Notes: generated from the letters alone by a model not told the origin. DNA of 64,000 nucleotides from Sellimonas sp963559135 (GCA_963559135.1 CAUWJP010000004.1:1-64000), one strand, 5' to 3'; counted from the stretch's first letter, positions 54,746 to 63,685 are shown. Made by a program: numbers and translations.

Positions 54746-54774
54746 TTGCAATTTCCATGGAAAGATTATATAAT
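54746..54774 (+). promoter_or_regulatory. Promoter of the carbamate-kinase-like gene, palindrome in spacer
   Basis: TTGCAA (54746-54751) and a perfect TATAAT (54769-54774), 17 bp apart. The spacer begins with the perfect 12-bp palindrome TTTCCATGGAAA (54752-54763), a possible repressor site. Confidence 0.75.
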
Positions 54775-54822
54775 TTTTGTATCACAGACACGAAATATCA
54801 AAGAGAAATAGAGGTAATGCGT

Positions 54823-55758
54823 ATGAAAAAGAAAGTGGTTGTAGCATTGGGACACCGGGCACTTGGAACAACTCTGCCTGAGCAGCAGGTGGCGGTTAAA
54901 AAGACAGCAAAGTCTATCGCGGATCTTGTCCAGGACGGTTATCAGGTCGTTATCACACACAGTAACGCACCGCAGCTTGGCATGATTCATACTGCCATGA
55001 ATGAATTTGGCAAAAATCATCCGGACTATACGCCGGCTCCAATGTCCGTCTGCTCTGCAATGACACAGGGATATGTCGGATTTGACCTTCAAAATGCCAT
55101 CCGGGAGGAGCTCCTTACCCGTGGAATTTATCGTACGGTCAGCACGATTCTGACTCAGGTGACGGTAGACCCGTACGATGAGGCATTTTATACCCCGACC
55201 AAGGTACTGGGACGTTACATGTCCGCAGAAGACGCTGCTATCGAGCGCAAGAAGGGCAATTACGTTGTAGAAGAGCCGGGAAAAGGCTTCCGCCGTGTCG
55301 TATCTGCACCGAATCCGGTAAAGATTGTGGAGATGGATGCAATCCGTACCCTCTCCGACGCAGATCAGGTTGTCATTGCCTGCGGAGGCGGTGGTATTCC
55401 GGTTCTGGAGCAGGATCATCATTTGAAAGGAGCCAGCGCCGTCATCGAGAAGGATCTGACTGCCGGAAAGCTTGCAGAGGAGCTTGGAGCTGATGCTCTG
55501 ATTATTCTGACAAGCGTAGAGAAAGTATTTATCAACCGCGGTACCGATCAGGAAGAGCAGCTTGGAGAGATCACGGTTTCTCAGGCAAAACAGTATATGG
55601 AAGAGGGACATTTCGGTATCTACAACATGCTTCCGAAATTCCGTGCCTCCGTCTCCTTTATCGAAAAAGGGGAAGGACGTTCCGCCTATATTACCTGTCA
55701 GGAGACTCTGCGCGACGCACTGAAAGGCCGCACGGGCACAATTATCCATCGGGATTAA
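54823..55758 (+). CDS. Carbamate-kinase-like protein (amino acid kinase fold)
   Basis: 311 residues. The ATP grasp of the amino-acid-kinase fold is recognisable: VVITHSNAPQLG, then ACGGGGIPV and EKDLTAGKLAEELGADALIILTSVEKVFINRGT, as in carbamate kinase (carbamoyl-phosphate + ADP to carbamate + ATP). The N-terminal phosphate loop reads VALGHRALG in place of the standard VALGGNALG. The start at 54823 has GAGG at eight bases. No arginine deiminase or ornithine carbamoyltransferase gene is near, so a role in arginine or purine/allantoin breakdown is not visible here. Confidence 0.85.
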   Translation: MKKKVVVALGHRALGTTLPEQQVAVKKTAKSIADLVQDGYQVVITHSNAPQLGMIHTAMNEFGKNHPDYTPAPMSVCSAMTQGYVGFDLQNAIREELLTRGIYRTVSTILTQVTVDPYDEAFYTPTKVLGRYMSAEDAAIERKKGNYVVEEPGKGFRRVVSAPNPVKIVEMDAIRTLSDADQVVIACGGGGIPVLEQDHHLKGASAVIEKDLTAGKLAEELGADALIILTSVEKVFINRGTDQEEQLGEITVSQAKQYMEEGHFGIYNMLPKFRASVSFIEKGEGRSAYITCQETLRDALKGRTGTIIHRD

Positions 55759-55808
55759 GCGCTTTCAAGACATCCTCATAACTACTATATTATGATATCA
55801 AACATATC

Positions 55809-55846
55809 AAAAGCCGGACGGCCTTGATGGCCTCCCGGCTTTTTTC
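55809..55846. terminator. Bidirectional terminator
   Basis: AAAGCCGGACGGCC pairs with GGCCTCCCGGCTTT (small internal mismatch) around a five-base loop, then TTTTTT. It closes the kinase-like gene and faces the NMNAT-like gene. Confidence 0.85.
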
Positions 55847-55848
55847 TT

Positions 55849-56427
55849 TTACTCTGTTTTTGTTCCGGCTTCTTTTGCCAGACGGATGATCCGTTCATCC
55901 AGATGATGCGTGGTAATATACTGATACACACTCTTCGGCACAAGATGTGCCCAAGGCCTCCCTTCTATAATCAGGCTTCGCACTTCGCTTCCTGTCGTCC
56001 CCTTCTCTTCAGTCGGGCGGTTCCATAGAACTTCCACTTCTACTCCCAGACTTTTCAGTGTCCGATACTTGTCCTCGCCCCATCCATCGCAGATACTCAT
56101 ATAGTATACCGCATCTTTCGGTGCATACTGGAAAATCAGCTCAGGTGTATTAATCGGGAACGGAACGATCTCAAACTCTTCACGCGGAACGTGAAACTCC
56201 AACATTGCCTGACGGATCATTTCGTACCTTTCAAAATAGGTGAACGGATTATTCTCCGGTCGAGAGCGGTTCGTATCGTGGATATTCATTCTGATAAAAC
56301 TTGCATCCGGATTTGAAATTCCGATAATCAGTCTGTCACACTGCTTCTTTGCCGCAAGCAGATATTCCATATGTTTTAGGTGCAGGCACTGAAACCTGCC
56401 ATGGATTACTCCTGTTTTCTCTGCCAT
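55849..56427 (-). CDS. Nucleotidyltransferase, NMN adenylyltransferase-like (NadM type)
   Basis: 192 residues of the HxGH nucleotidyltransferase fold. The N-terminal motif is GRFQCLHLKH, where NadM usually has GRFQPxHxGH: Pro is Cys and the Gly of HxGH is Lys. The C-terminal TTGSEVRSLI corresponds to the ISGTxIR motif. Length fits archaeal-type NadM. The likely reaction is NMN + ATP to NAD+, but the altered loop makes the substrate uncertain. Start at 56427 with AGGAAG upstream; an ATG eight codons earlier lacks one. Confidence 0.78.
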   Translation of the reverse strand: MAEKTGVIHGRFQCLHLKHMEYLLAAKKQCDRLIIGISNPDASFIRMNIHDTNRSRPENNPFTYFERYEMIRQAMLEFHVPREEFEIVPFPINTPELIFQYAPKDAVYYMSICDGWGEDKYRTLKSLGVEVEVLWNRPTEEKGTTGSEVRSLIIEGRPWAHLVPKSVYQYITTHHLDERIIRLAKEAGTKTE

Positions 56428-56493
56428 CTCTCTAACTTCCTTTGTGTTCATTTTACTTTTTTACTATATCACAGCTTTCCAAAAAAGAAAGCC

Positions 56494-56742
56494 CTACTTT
56501 GTTTTTTCATTGATCCAGTTCGTGATTGCACACAGTCCTTCGTCGTCCGCCGGGAACACTTTTCGCTCAATTTCCTCTTCCGGCGTCGCATCATAACAGT
56601 ACGGCTCCTTCCACACTGCAGCCTCCAATGTATCATCATTTTTATTCCATGCGATCCGAAATCTAAGATCCGGTTTCGTGCTTCCATAGTACACGGCTTT
56701 CTTATAATATGCAATTCCGTATAAATCTTCCCGTTTTACCAT
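56494..56742 (-). CDS. Small conserved-looking protein of unknown function (82 aa)
   Basis: 82 residues, soluble, with aromatic residues and an acidic C-terminal half. AAGGGAG lies before the ATG at good distance. It has no recognised motif, signal or membrane segment. It lies upstream of the NMNAT-like gene by 66 bases on the same strand. The ribosome site and isolation from other genes support it as real. Confidence 0.7.
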   Translation of the reverse strand: MVKREDLYGIAYYKKAVYYGSTKPDLRFRIAWNKNDDTLEAAVWKEPYCYDATPEEEIERKVFPADDEGLCAITNWINEKTK

Positions 56743-56833
56743 GTTCTTTTCTCCCTTTTTATGATAAAATATTTTTTATATAATAATGAATTCGTCAATC
56801 ATGACGGAATACCGAAACGGAGGAAAAGCATCA

Positions 56834-58105
56834 ATGAAATCTCCGAAATATTTTGATCTTTTTCTGCACGCCCTGTTTTACAGCCTGATTACCGTGGCGG
56901 CAGCACAGTTTTATATCAATATCTTTTCTCCCGAATTCAGCGTTTCACTGGGAATCGTCTTTCTGGCGTCCTTTGCCATGCTGGCCCCGGATTTTCCGAT
57001 ACTTCCGGTGTCTGCCATCTCAGGTGTTCTGGTACTGCTTTCGCGTGCCATTCTGGGAAGCCTTAGGGAAGCGTCCTTTGCCGCTTCCTTTGTTTCGGCT
57101 GTCCCGGAGATGTTTTTTTATCTTTTTTATGGAGTCTTTCTGGTCATTTATATTACGAAGTTCCGAAAGTCTTCGGTCCTTCTGGACACCATTGCTTTAT
57201 TTTTTTGTGACTACGCGGCAAATTTCGGTGAATTAATGCTACGTTTTAATATTAATGCATTTTTCCTTTCTTCGCAATCCGGAATCATCATGGCCGCCAT
57301 GTTTCGGACGGCTTTGATCCTGATTTTCGTGGCTGTGTTCCGCAGGTATCATGTAGTACTTCTGAAAAAGGAACAGCAGGACTATTACCAGAGCCTTTCT
57401 CTTTTGACGGCCCGTCTTCAGGAGGAAGTCATCTGGATGAGGAAAAACACATCCCTTGCGGAATCAACCATGCATTCTGCATATCAGCTCTTTGAACGTC
57501 TCCGCTCGGATTCGAGTACCAAGGATGCGGCGAAAGATGCTTTAATTATCGCAAATGATATTCATGAAATCAAGAAAGAGTATTATCTGATCCTGCGTGG
57601 GATTTCCGATGCATTACAGACGGAAGAGGGCACGCTCCGGTTGGATTTTGGAGAAATTTTTTCTCTTCTGCGTACTCCAATCGAGCAGATTGCTTCCGCC
57701 TCGCACAAGACACTTTCGTTTGAGGTAAAAGGACGTTCTTCCTTCCACACCGATCATGTATGCGAATTGCTTTCTGTCTTTCGAAATCTATTTACGAATG
57801 CGGTGGAGGCCTCAAAGGACGCACAGGTTTCTATTCAGGTCACAGTCGAAGATACCAAAGATGCAATTCTCTGTACTGTCACAGATTATGGGCCGGGAAT
57901 CACCCCTGATGCCCTCCCTCAGATCTTTGATGCCGGATTTTCCACAAAGATTAACTATGAGACAGGAGAAATCAGCCGGGGGCTTGGACTAAATATTGTA
58001 AAAGAGATTGTGGAAGAGGGCCTCGGAGGAAGTATTCAAGTAAGCTCCCAGCCGGGAGAGACCTGTTTTTTCATCAGTCTGCCAAAAGAAACACTGGAGG
58101 GTTAA
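56834..58105 (+). CDS. Sensor histidine kinase, GlnK (YcbA)-like
   Basis: 423 residues. The N-terminal half (about 1-190) has five or six membrane helices; a coiled-coil linker carries the putative phospho-histidine in DIHEIKKEYYLI. The C-terminal ATPase domain has the N-box NLFTNAVEASK, G1 DYGPGIT and G2 GRGLGLNIVKEIV. It is similar in plan to the kinase of B. subtilis glutamine-sensing GlnK/GlnL. The start at 56834 follows GGAGG; upstream ATGs lack one. The regulator gene begins two bases after the stop. Confidence 0.87.
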   Translation: MKSPKYFDLFLHALFYSLITVAAAQFYINIFSPEFSVSLGIVFLASFAMLAPDFPILPVSAISGVLVLLSRAILGSLREASFAASFVSAVPEMFFYLFYGVFLVIYITKFRKSSVLLDTIALFFCDYAANFGELMLRFNINAFFLSSQSGIIMAAMFRTALILIFVAVFRRYHVVLLKKEQQDYYQSLSLLTARLQEEVIWMRKNTSLAESTMHSAYQLFERLRSDSSTKDAAKDALIIANDIHEIKKEYYLILRGISDALQTEEGTLRLDFGEIFSLLRTPIEQIASASHKTLSFEVKGRSSFHTDHVCELLSVFRNLFTNAVEASKDAQVSIQVTVEDTKDAILCTVTDYGPGITPDALPQIFDAGFSTKINYETGEISRGLGLNIVKEIVEEGLGGSIQVSSQPGETCFFISLPKETLEG

Positions 58106-58107
58106 GA

Positions 58108-58959
58108 ATGAACTTTTATTTTGTAGATGACGATAAAAATATAAGAAACATACTGAAAATTCTTGTAACCGACCGGAAACTCGGCAAATGCTGCGGCTCA
58201 TCCGGCAACGGCTACGACGCTCTGGAGGATGTGGCTGCTCTCCATCCGGACATCATCATTGTGGATCTTCTCATGCCAGACATGGACGGGATCAGTTTTG
58301 TAGAAAAAGTAAGAGATATCTCTCCTGACTCTGCCTGCGTCATGCTTTCCCAGGTTTCTTCCAAAGACCTGATTGCCAAAGCCTATGAGGCTGGTGTCGA
58401 ATTTTTCATTCAGAAACCAATCAATGCCATTGAAGTGGAGGCCGTAATCCTGAATGTAATCAAAAGCCTTTCTATGCACCGTAAGATCGGAAAAGTCCAG
58501 ACTCTCTTTGAGACCGAATTCTCCACACCGGACAAGACTTCGGATTCTTCTTCCCAGTCCGAAAGCTTCCAGGGGCGGCTTACGAATGTTCTTCAGAAAC
58601 TTGGGATCATTGGAGAGCTTGGAAGTAAGGATATTATTTCTTTGATCACTTTCCTCCACGATCAGGATGAGACGCTGGAGCAGCAGACTCTCGGCAGCCT
58701 TCTCTCCCGGTTCAGCGAAAACCCGAAATCCGTAGAGCAGCGGATCCGGCGGGCTGCTTCCACCGGGCTTGTCAATCTGGCTCACCTTGGTCTGGAAGAT
58801 TATTCAAATGATGTATTTAACGAGTTTTCTAATACCCTCTATAACTTTGAGCAGGTCAGACGTGAGATGGACTATATCCGCGGAAAATCCGACCGACACG
58901 GTAATGTGAAAATCCGAAGTTTTCTCAATGCGCTTTTATGTTATTGCGAAAATATATAA
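58108..58959 (+). CDS. Response regulator, GlnL (YcbB)-like
   Basis: 283 residues. Receiver domain (about 1-120) with YFVDDDK and phospho-acceptor Asp53 (IIIVDLLMPDMDG); a linker; then a YcbB-type DNA-binding domain (about 155-280, from LQKLGIIGELGSKDIISLI to the end). It should bind direct repeats. The next gene, convergent, encodes a PfoR-type PTS IIC protein, whose promoter has two direct repeats 20 bp apart, a plausible target. Confidence 0.88.
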   Translation: MNFYFVDDDKNIRNILKILVTDRKLGKCCGSSGNGYDALEDVAALHPDIIIVDLLMPDMDGISFVEKVRDISPDSACVMLSQVSSKDLIAKAYEAGVEFFIQKPINAIEVEAVILNVIKSLSMHRKIGKVQTLFETEFSTPDKTSDSSSQSESFQGRLTNVLQKLGIIGELGSKDIISLITFLHDQDETLEQQTLGSLLSRFSENPKSVEQRIRRAASTGLVNLAHLGLEDYSNDVFNEFSNTLYNFEQVRREMDYIRGKSDRHGNVKIRSFLNALLCYCENI

Positions 58960-58969
58960 CCAGATATTA

Positions 58970-58999
58970 AAAAATCCCGGGATCTGCCCCGGGATTTTT
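58970..58999. terminator. Bidirectional terminator
   Basis: AAAAATCCCGGG pairs perfectly with CCCGGGATTTTT around the loop ATCTGC. It closes the two-component operon and the converging PTS IIC gene. Confidence 0.9.
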
Positions 59000-59006
59000 C
59001 TTTGCT

Positions 59007-60047
59007 TTATTCTGCCGCTGCCTCAACAGTCAGTTTCTGTTTTTCAGCCATTTTCTTTTCATAACTTTTCTTGAAAATCTGGCTTCCTACAAGTCCTGCC
59101 AGAGAACCTCCGATTGCAGCAAAGATCACTGCAAGTACGACATTAATCGGATCATTGAACGCAAACGGTGCCAGAAGTCCCGGAATCGGGGATGCTGTAC
59201 CCGGTGCGTTATTGATGATATGGAATACTGCTGCAGACATACCTGCAAGTCCTCCTCCAAAGAAGTTGGAACAATAGATCGGAATCGGATTTGCCGTGAT
59301 GATTGGTGCCTGTGTCAGCGGCTCCATCATAACTGCGATAACATTACTCTTATCACCAAGTTTCAAACGTTTGAATACGATACCGTTTGTGAAAGATCCA
59401 CCTACGCATGCAATTGCCGCGATTCCCATTGCAAGTCCGTCCAGACCGATCATGGCCGTCAAAGCCATGGAGCTAAGTGGTGATGTACAGATCATTTTCA
59501 TGATTCCTCCGAGCAGGAATCCCATAACAAGTGGAGACTGCTCTGCTGCCGCTGTGATTGTTCCACCGATTTTTACAAGTGTCATATTTACAAGCGGGTC
59601 TGAAACTGTCGCTACAAACAGAGAGAGCGGTGCTACGATCAGTGCTCCTACGATTACACCGACGCCTTCAGGAAGATATTTCTCAATTAACTGAGAAACC
59701 AGACCTACCACATAACCAGCGATAAATCCCGGAAGGATACCGAACTGTCCAAGTACCACACCGGCTGCGATTGCCAGCACCGGATTGGTTCCCATACTGA
59801 GCGGTACTGCGATCGCTGCTGCCACACCGCCGAATCCACCTGCATTTTCTCCAGCTGTTCCTAAAAAGGAGATACCAAAGAGATCTCCCGAAATATACTT
59901 ATGAATCGCTTCCACAAGAAATGTTGCTACTGCTGCATTTGCCATACCGCTCATGGCAAGAGATCCTTTCGGCATTTTCATACTGAAGAGAGAGAAGATT
60001 GCCAGTGTAAGCAAAAGCATCCCAACTCCTGATAAGATTGTCATCAT
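59007..60047 (-). CDS. PfoR-type PTS sugar transporter subunit IIC
   Basis: 346 residues with about ten hydrophobic segments, poor in charge. Family blocks: GGFGGVAAAIAVPLSMGTNP, FGILPGFIAGYVVG, and PIPGLLAPFAF. This is COG3641/PTS_EIIC_2, once proposed as a regulator of perfringolysin O in Clostridium but more likely a transport protein. No IIA or IIB gene is near. The gene is single, with AGGAGG upstream, and its promoter carries direct repeats that may bind the GlnL-like regulator encoded next to it. Confidence 0.9.
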   Translation of the reverse strand: MMTILSGVGMLLLTLAIFSLFSMKMPKGSLAMSGMANAAVATFLVEAIHKYISGDLFGISFLGTAGENAGGFGGVAAAIAVPLSMGTNPVLAIAAGVVLGQFGILPGFIAGYVVGLVSQLIEKYLPEGVGVIVGALIVAPLSLFVATVSDPLVNMTLVKIGGTITAAAEQSPLVMGFLLGGIMKMICTSPLSSMALTAMIGLDGLAMGIAAIACVGGSFTNGIVFKRLKLGDKSNVIAVMMEPLTQAPIITANPIPIYCSNFFGGGLAGMSAAVFHIINNAPGTASPIPGLLAPFAFNDPINVVLAVIFAAIGGSLAGLVGSQIFKKSYEKKMAEKQKLTVEAAAE

Positions 60048-60109
60048 ACTGTTTTTTCCTCCTTTACCTGCCGCTTATAGATATTTCTCCTCTTTTTTTA
60101 ACTGTCATA

Positions 60110-60153
60110 AATATAACCTATAAGTTTCAAAATCCTACAACAGGTATCAAAAT
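60110..60153 (-). promoter_or_regulatory. PTS IIC promoter region with direct repeats 20 bp apart
   Basis: ATTTTGAAAC (60124-60133) and ATTTTGATAC (60144-60153) on the minus strand: ten bases, one mismatch, exactly two helical turns apart. A TATATT at 60110-60115 is a possible -10; the -35 (60133-60138) is weak, which suits an activated promoter. Confidence 0.55.
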
Positions 60154-60227
60154 GAATAAGGATTTTTTCTTATCATAGTTTTTTTTGTCTACTATACATA
60201 AAATTTTTGTTAAAAAACTGTCTATAA

Positions 60228-61970
60228 TCACGAAAGTCTTGTCTCCGGAATGCTGTCCCTGACACATAACGTTCCGTAACCAAGCTGATTATTTGGCCAG
60301 ATATCAAATCCTGGAAGCTTTTTAGCCCCTCTCCGAAGATATGCTTTTGCTTTTTCTCCATATAAAAACAGATCATTTTTATCCGTAATTCCCCATTCCA
60401 TCAACAACGCCCCTCCGCCTGCTGCAAAAGGAGTAGCAAAGGACGTTCCAGTAAAAGCCGCGTAGCCCCCCTCCCCCTGTACCGAAATGACGTTGACTCC
60501 GGGCGCGGCAATATCCGGTTTCTGAACATTCTGATTTACCATTCCCCGCCCGGAAAAATCGGCATAAGACATAGTAATCGCATCGTATGCCGCCACCGTC
60601 AGTACTCTCAAGGACGTTGACGGAATCGTCAACGTAAGCTCCTCTGTCGGATAAAAAAAAGCGGTTCCTTCATTCAGCGTGTAGCTGGCGGGAAGCCACA
60701 TTTCAAAACGCCCTGTGACAATCCGCTCCGGAACCAGAATGATATTCCACTCCCCGCTGTTTACATAATCATCCATTGGCAGAAATTCCAGAAAGATCTC
60801 ATTAAGGCCACTATAGGGGCTCGGCTCCCCATAATATAGCAGAATCTCGGTTTTCCCTGCCAGGAAGCGCTGCGTCCCCATGACCTCCCGGATTGGGCCG
60901 ATCCTTTCTCCGGACGGTGTTTTAAGCACCACGCCGATCACATCTGTGTAATCCGTCCAGATCTGCAGGCTGAACGGTCCCTGGCGTTCCTGTACCCCTA
61001 AAGGCACGCTTTGCTCTTCTCCTTCCCTCAGAAAACCGGATGTGTGGCCTGCCTCAGCTCCTTCATTTCCCGTTCCCACACTGATTAATGTTCTGCCGTT
61101 CTCTGCCGCTGCATCCAGAAACCGCTCCGGTAGCGATGTCCCGTCGTGAGCGCCGTATGTATTTCCAAAGCTGATGTTAATGGAGACCGGCATCTGAAGT
61201 GCTTCCGCCTTTTTTACAATATAATCCACCGCCTGCATCAGCTCCGCCGTCCGCGGGAATCCTTCTCCTCTCTGATTTCCAAGTTTGACGATGATAAGTC
61301 CGGCATCCGGCGCCGTTCCCCGGTAACGGCCGCCGCTGTTTCGCCCATTTCCTGCCGCCACACCGGCAACGGCAGTTCCATGTCCGGACGTGTCTCTGCT
61401 CGGCACAATCTGCATCTGCATCGTCCGGTTTGGCTGTTCCAGAGCCTCATTGATCTGTTCTTCCGAGAATTCCGTTCCAATCCAGTATCCTTCCGGCGGC
61501 TCTCCTTCCACCGTCTGATCCCACAGATAACGAATTCTCGTTGTTCCATCCTCATTTCTGAAATCAGCATTTGCATATTCAATGCCGGAATCAATCACTC
61601 CGATCAATACCCCTTTTCCTGTCAGACGAAAACGGGGTGTCTGCACCGCATCGATGCAGGACACCCGTCTTCCGTCCGTCACTTCAAAGAAAAGTCTTTT
61701 TGGTTTTTCAATATAGATGACTTCCTTCAGAGAAGCAAGTTTTTCAATATTTTCCTCCCGTATTCGTACAATAGCAAAATTTTTCAGAAGCGGCGTCACC
61801 GTCTCCGCAATCGCCATCACGTTATCCAGAGCTCCCGAATACAAAATGATGACATCCCACGTATTTGTCACCTCATTGTATCCTACCTGCAGATCTCCGG
61901 AACGAATCCGCTCCTCCTCGGTTGCATCCAGTGCAAGATTCAAAAGATTTTCTATTTTCTGGCTGTTCAT
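60228..61970 (-). CDS. S8-family (subtilisin-like) serine peptidase
   Basis: 580 residues. Catalytic triad: Asp127 (GVIDSGIEYAN), His197 (SGHGTAVAG) and Ser510 (TGTSFATP), all present. The N-terminal ~100 residues have no signal peptide and resemble a prodomain. A beta-rich insert (about 300-450) lies between His and Ser. Such soluble S8 enzymes in clostridia include the spore-germination proteases CspB/CspC, but the context here does not show that. Start at 61970 follows AAAGGGG; the longer frame from 62108 overlaps rubrerythrin. Confidence 0.9.
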   Translation of the reverse strand: MNSQKIENLLNLALDATEEERIRSGDLQVGYNEVTNTWDVIILYSGALDNVMAIAETVTPLLKNFAIVRIREENIEKLASLKEVIYIEKPKRLFFEVTDGRRVSCIDAVQTPRFRLTGKGVLIGVIDSGIEYANADFRNEDGTTRIRYLWDQTVEGEPPEGYWIGTEFSEEQINEALEQPNRTMQMQIVPSRDTSGHGTAVAGVAAGNGRNSGGRYRGTAPDAGLIIVKLGNQRGEGFPRTAELMQAVDYIVKKAEALQMPVSINISFGNTYGAHDGTSLPERFLDAAAENGRTLISVGTGNEGAEAGHTSGFLREGEEQSVPLGVQERQGPFSLQIWTDYTDVIGVVLKTPSGERIGPIREVMGTQRFLAGKTEILLYYGEPSPYSGLNEIFLEFLPMDDYVNSGEWNIILVPERIVTGRFEMWLPASYTLNEGTAFFYPTEELTLTIPSTSLRVLTVAAYDAITMSYADFSGRGMVNQNVQKPDIAAPGVNVISVQGEGGYAAFTGTSFATPFAAGGGALLMEWGITDKNDLFLYGEKAKAYLRRGAKKLPGFDIWPNNQLGYGTLCVRDSIPETRLS

Positions 61971-61989
61971 TCTTTCCCCTTTCTGCGCA

Positions 61990-62601
61990 TTATTTACATG
62001 CGGGAAATCCAAGATACGGAGCCATGCAGGCCGGGATAAAATATCCGCGTTCATGCCGACATACCGGGCAGACCGGAGGAACTTTCTCTCCTTTAAAAAT
62101 ATGCCCACAATTCAGACACATCCATTCTCCTTGTCCCGCACACTCGTAGTATGTCTCATTTTTCAGCATTTCTGCAATCTTTGCGAATCGCTCACCGTGG
62201 ATTTTTTCCACTTCTGCAATCTGAGAAAACGTATAAGCAACCTCAGGAAATCCTTCTTCCTCCGCAGTCTTTGCAAAGGCCGGATATACGTCCATATGCT
62301 CCTCCTGCTCATTACGCGCCGCCATCATCAGAAGCTCCACAAGGCTTTCCGAATGATCCACCGGGTATCCTCCCTCAATCTGGATGATCGTTCCCGCCTC
62401 AGATTTCAGAAGCTCATAAAACCGTGCCGCATGTGCTCTTTCCTGATCCGCCGTAAAAAGAAAAATCTCCTTCAGCGCATAAAATCCTTTCCGCAACGCT
62501 TCCTCCGCCGCAATGGTATACCGGTTTCTTGCCTGGCTTTCTCCCGCAAATGCTTTCATCAGATTCTCTTTTGTCCTGCTCTGTACAAATTCAACAGCCA
62601 T
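61990..62601 (-). CDS. Rubrerythrin
   Basis: 203 residues. The four-helix ferritin-like domain (about 1-145) carries the di-iron Glu/His ligands (FAGESQARNRY, ADQERAHAARFY, EVEKIHGERF). The C-terminal rubredoxin-like domain has MCLNCG and PVCPVC for Fe. It reduces hydrogen peroxide in anaerobes. The extra C-terminal CMAPYLGFPACK adds two cysteines. It lies 19 bases before the S8 peptidase and may share a transcript. Confidence 0.94.
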   Translation of the reverse strand: MAVEFVQSRTKENLMKAFAGESQARNRYTIAAEEALRKGFYALKEIFLFTADQERAHAARFYELLKSEAGTIIQIEGGYPVDHSESLVELLMMAARNEQEEHMDVYPAFAKTAEEEGFPEVAYTFSQIAEVEKIHGERFAKIAEMLKNETYYECAGQGEWMCLNCGHIFKGEKVPPVCPVCRHERGYFIPACMAPYLGFPACK

Positions 62602-62668
62602 GTTGCTTACTGCTCCTTTCCTTTCTTCTAAAGAGTAGTATGCACCATGGCTGTCTTTTTATTCGTAT

Positions 62669-63685
62669 TTAATTGAATCCAATAATTCTTCTTGTCACAG
62701 AATATCCCAAAGATGAAATCTTTCTTCCCGGTTTACCCGGAAGATTCATTGTCTGGCCAAGAATCCCGTACCGAATCTTGAAGTAAGTCCTATAATCTTT
62801 CTTTTTGAGGTAGATCCAAAGCTCTTTTTTCTTGTTCAGATTTTCCTCTTTCTTAGAACGGATACAGATGATCGAAGAAACGGTCATCATGATCGCCAGA
62901 TATTTGGTCATATAGCTTCGGAGTTTCTTGTTCGGGATCATCTTCATCTGGTACATATCAATCATGGTCTTATTGACAAAAAGTTGCTGATCGATCCGCT
63001 TGATCATATTTTTCTCATTGACTGACTGATCGTCCCTCCCGATATAATAACGGTACAGATTTACATCCAGATAGTAAATGGTGTTAACATGCGGCAGCGG
63101 ATAGTAAACATAGATATTATCCACATAAAATGTATGTTTCGGAAGATGAAGCTGGCAAAGCTTCAAAAGCTCCGTTCGGTAGATAACAGAATGCATCAGA
63201 ATATACTGATCCATCCGGAAGTGTCCAAGATCACTCCATCCAAAAAACTGATCCTGCGGGAGGCAGTTTCTGTAATGAATGACTTTCTTATGGACTGCTC
63301 CAACTTTCTCATATACATAATTGGAAATCAGCATGTCCACTTCTTCATTATTCTGCTCAAATTTTTTGAGTGTCTTCATAACTTCAGAAAGTGCTTCTTC
63401 ATCCAGCCAGTCATCGCTGTCCACTACTTTAAAGTATTTCCCCTGGGCATGCAGAAGGCCACTGTTGACTGCTTCTCCATGTCCGCCATTCTCCTGGCTG
63501 ACCACTCTTACGATATCCGGATATTCCCGCTCATACCGTCTTGCGATCTCCTCGGTTCCATCTTTGGATCCATCATTGACTATAATGATCTCAATGTCCT
63601 TTCCACCTTTGAGAACAGACTCCACTGCCCGTTCCATATAGTCCTGTGAATTGTAACAAGGTATTGCAAATGTTATATACTTCAT
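62669..63685 (-). CDS. Family 2 glycosyltransferase
   Basis: 338 residues. GT-A fold: TFAIPCYNSQDYMERAVESV at the N-terminus, IIVNDGSKDGT, NGGHGEAVNSG and the metal-binding DSDDWLDEEAL. No membrane segment beyond the fold; probably cytoplasmic or membrane-peripheral, adding sugar to a lipid or polysaccharide. It stands alone behind its own promoter. Acceptor and donor unknown. Confidence 0.92.
   Translation of the reverse strand: MKYITFAIPCYNSQDYMERAVESVLKGGKDIEIIIVNDGSKDGTEEIARRYEREYPDIVRVVSQENGGHGEAVNSGLLHAQGKYFKVVDSDDWLDEEALSEVMKTLKKFEQNNEEVDMLISNYVYEKVGAVHKKVIHYRNCLPQDQFFGWSDLGHFRMDQYILMHSVIYRTELLKLCQLHLPKHTFYVDNIYVYYPLPHVNTIYYLDVNLYRYYIGRDDQSVNEKNMIKRIDQQLFVNKTMIDMYQMKMIPNKKLRSYMTKYLAIMMTVSSIICIRSKKEENLNKKKELWIYLKKKDYRTYFKIRYGILGQTMNLPGKPGRKISSLGYSVTRRIIGFN

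Noticed and set aside
60173..60376. 67-codon minus-strand frame overlapping the end of the S8 protease gene
   Set aside because: It overlaps the protease in another frame and has no ribosome site.
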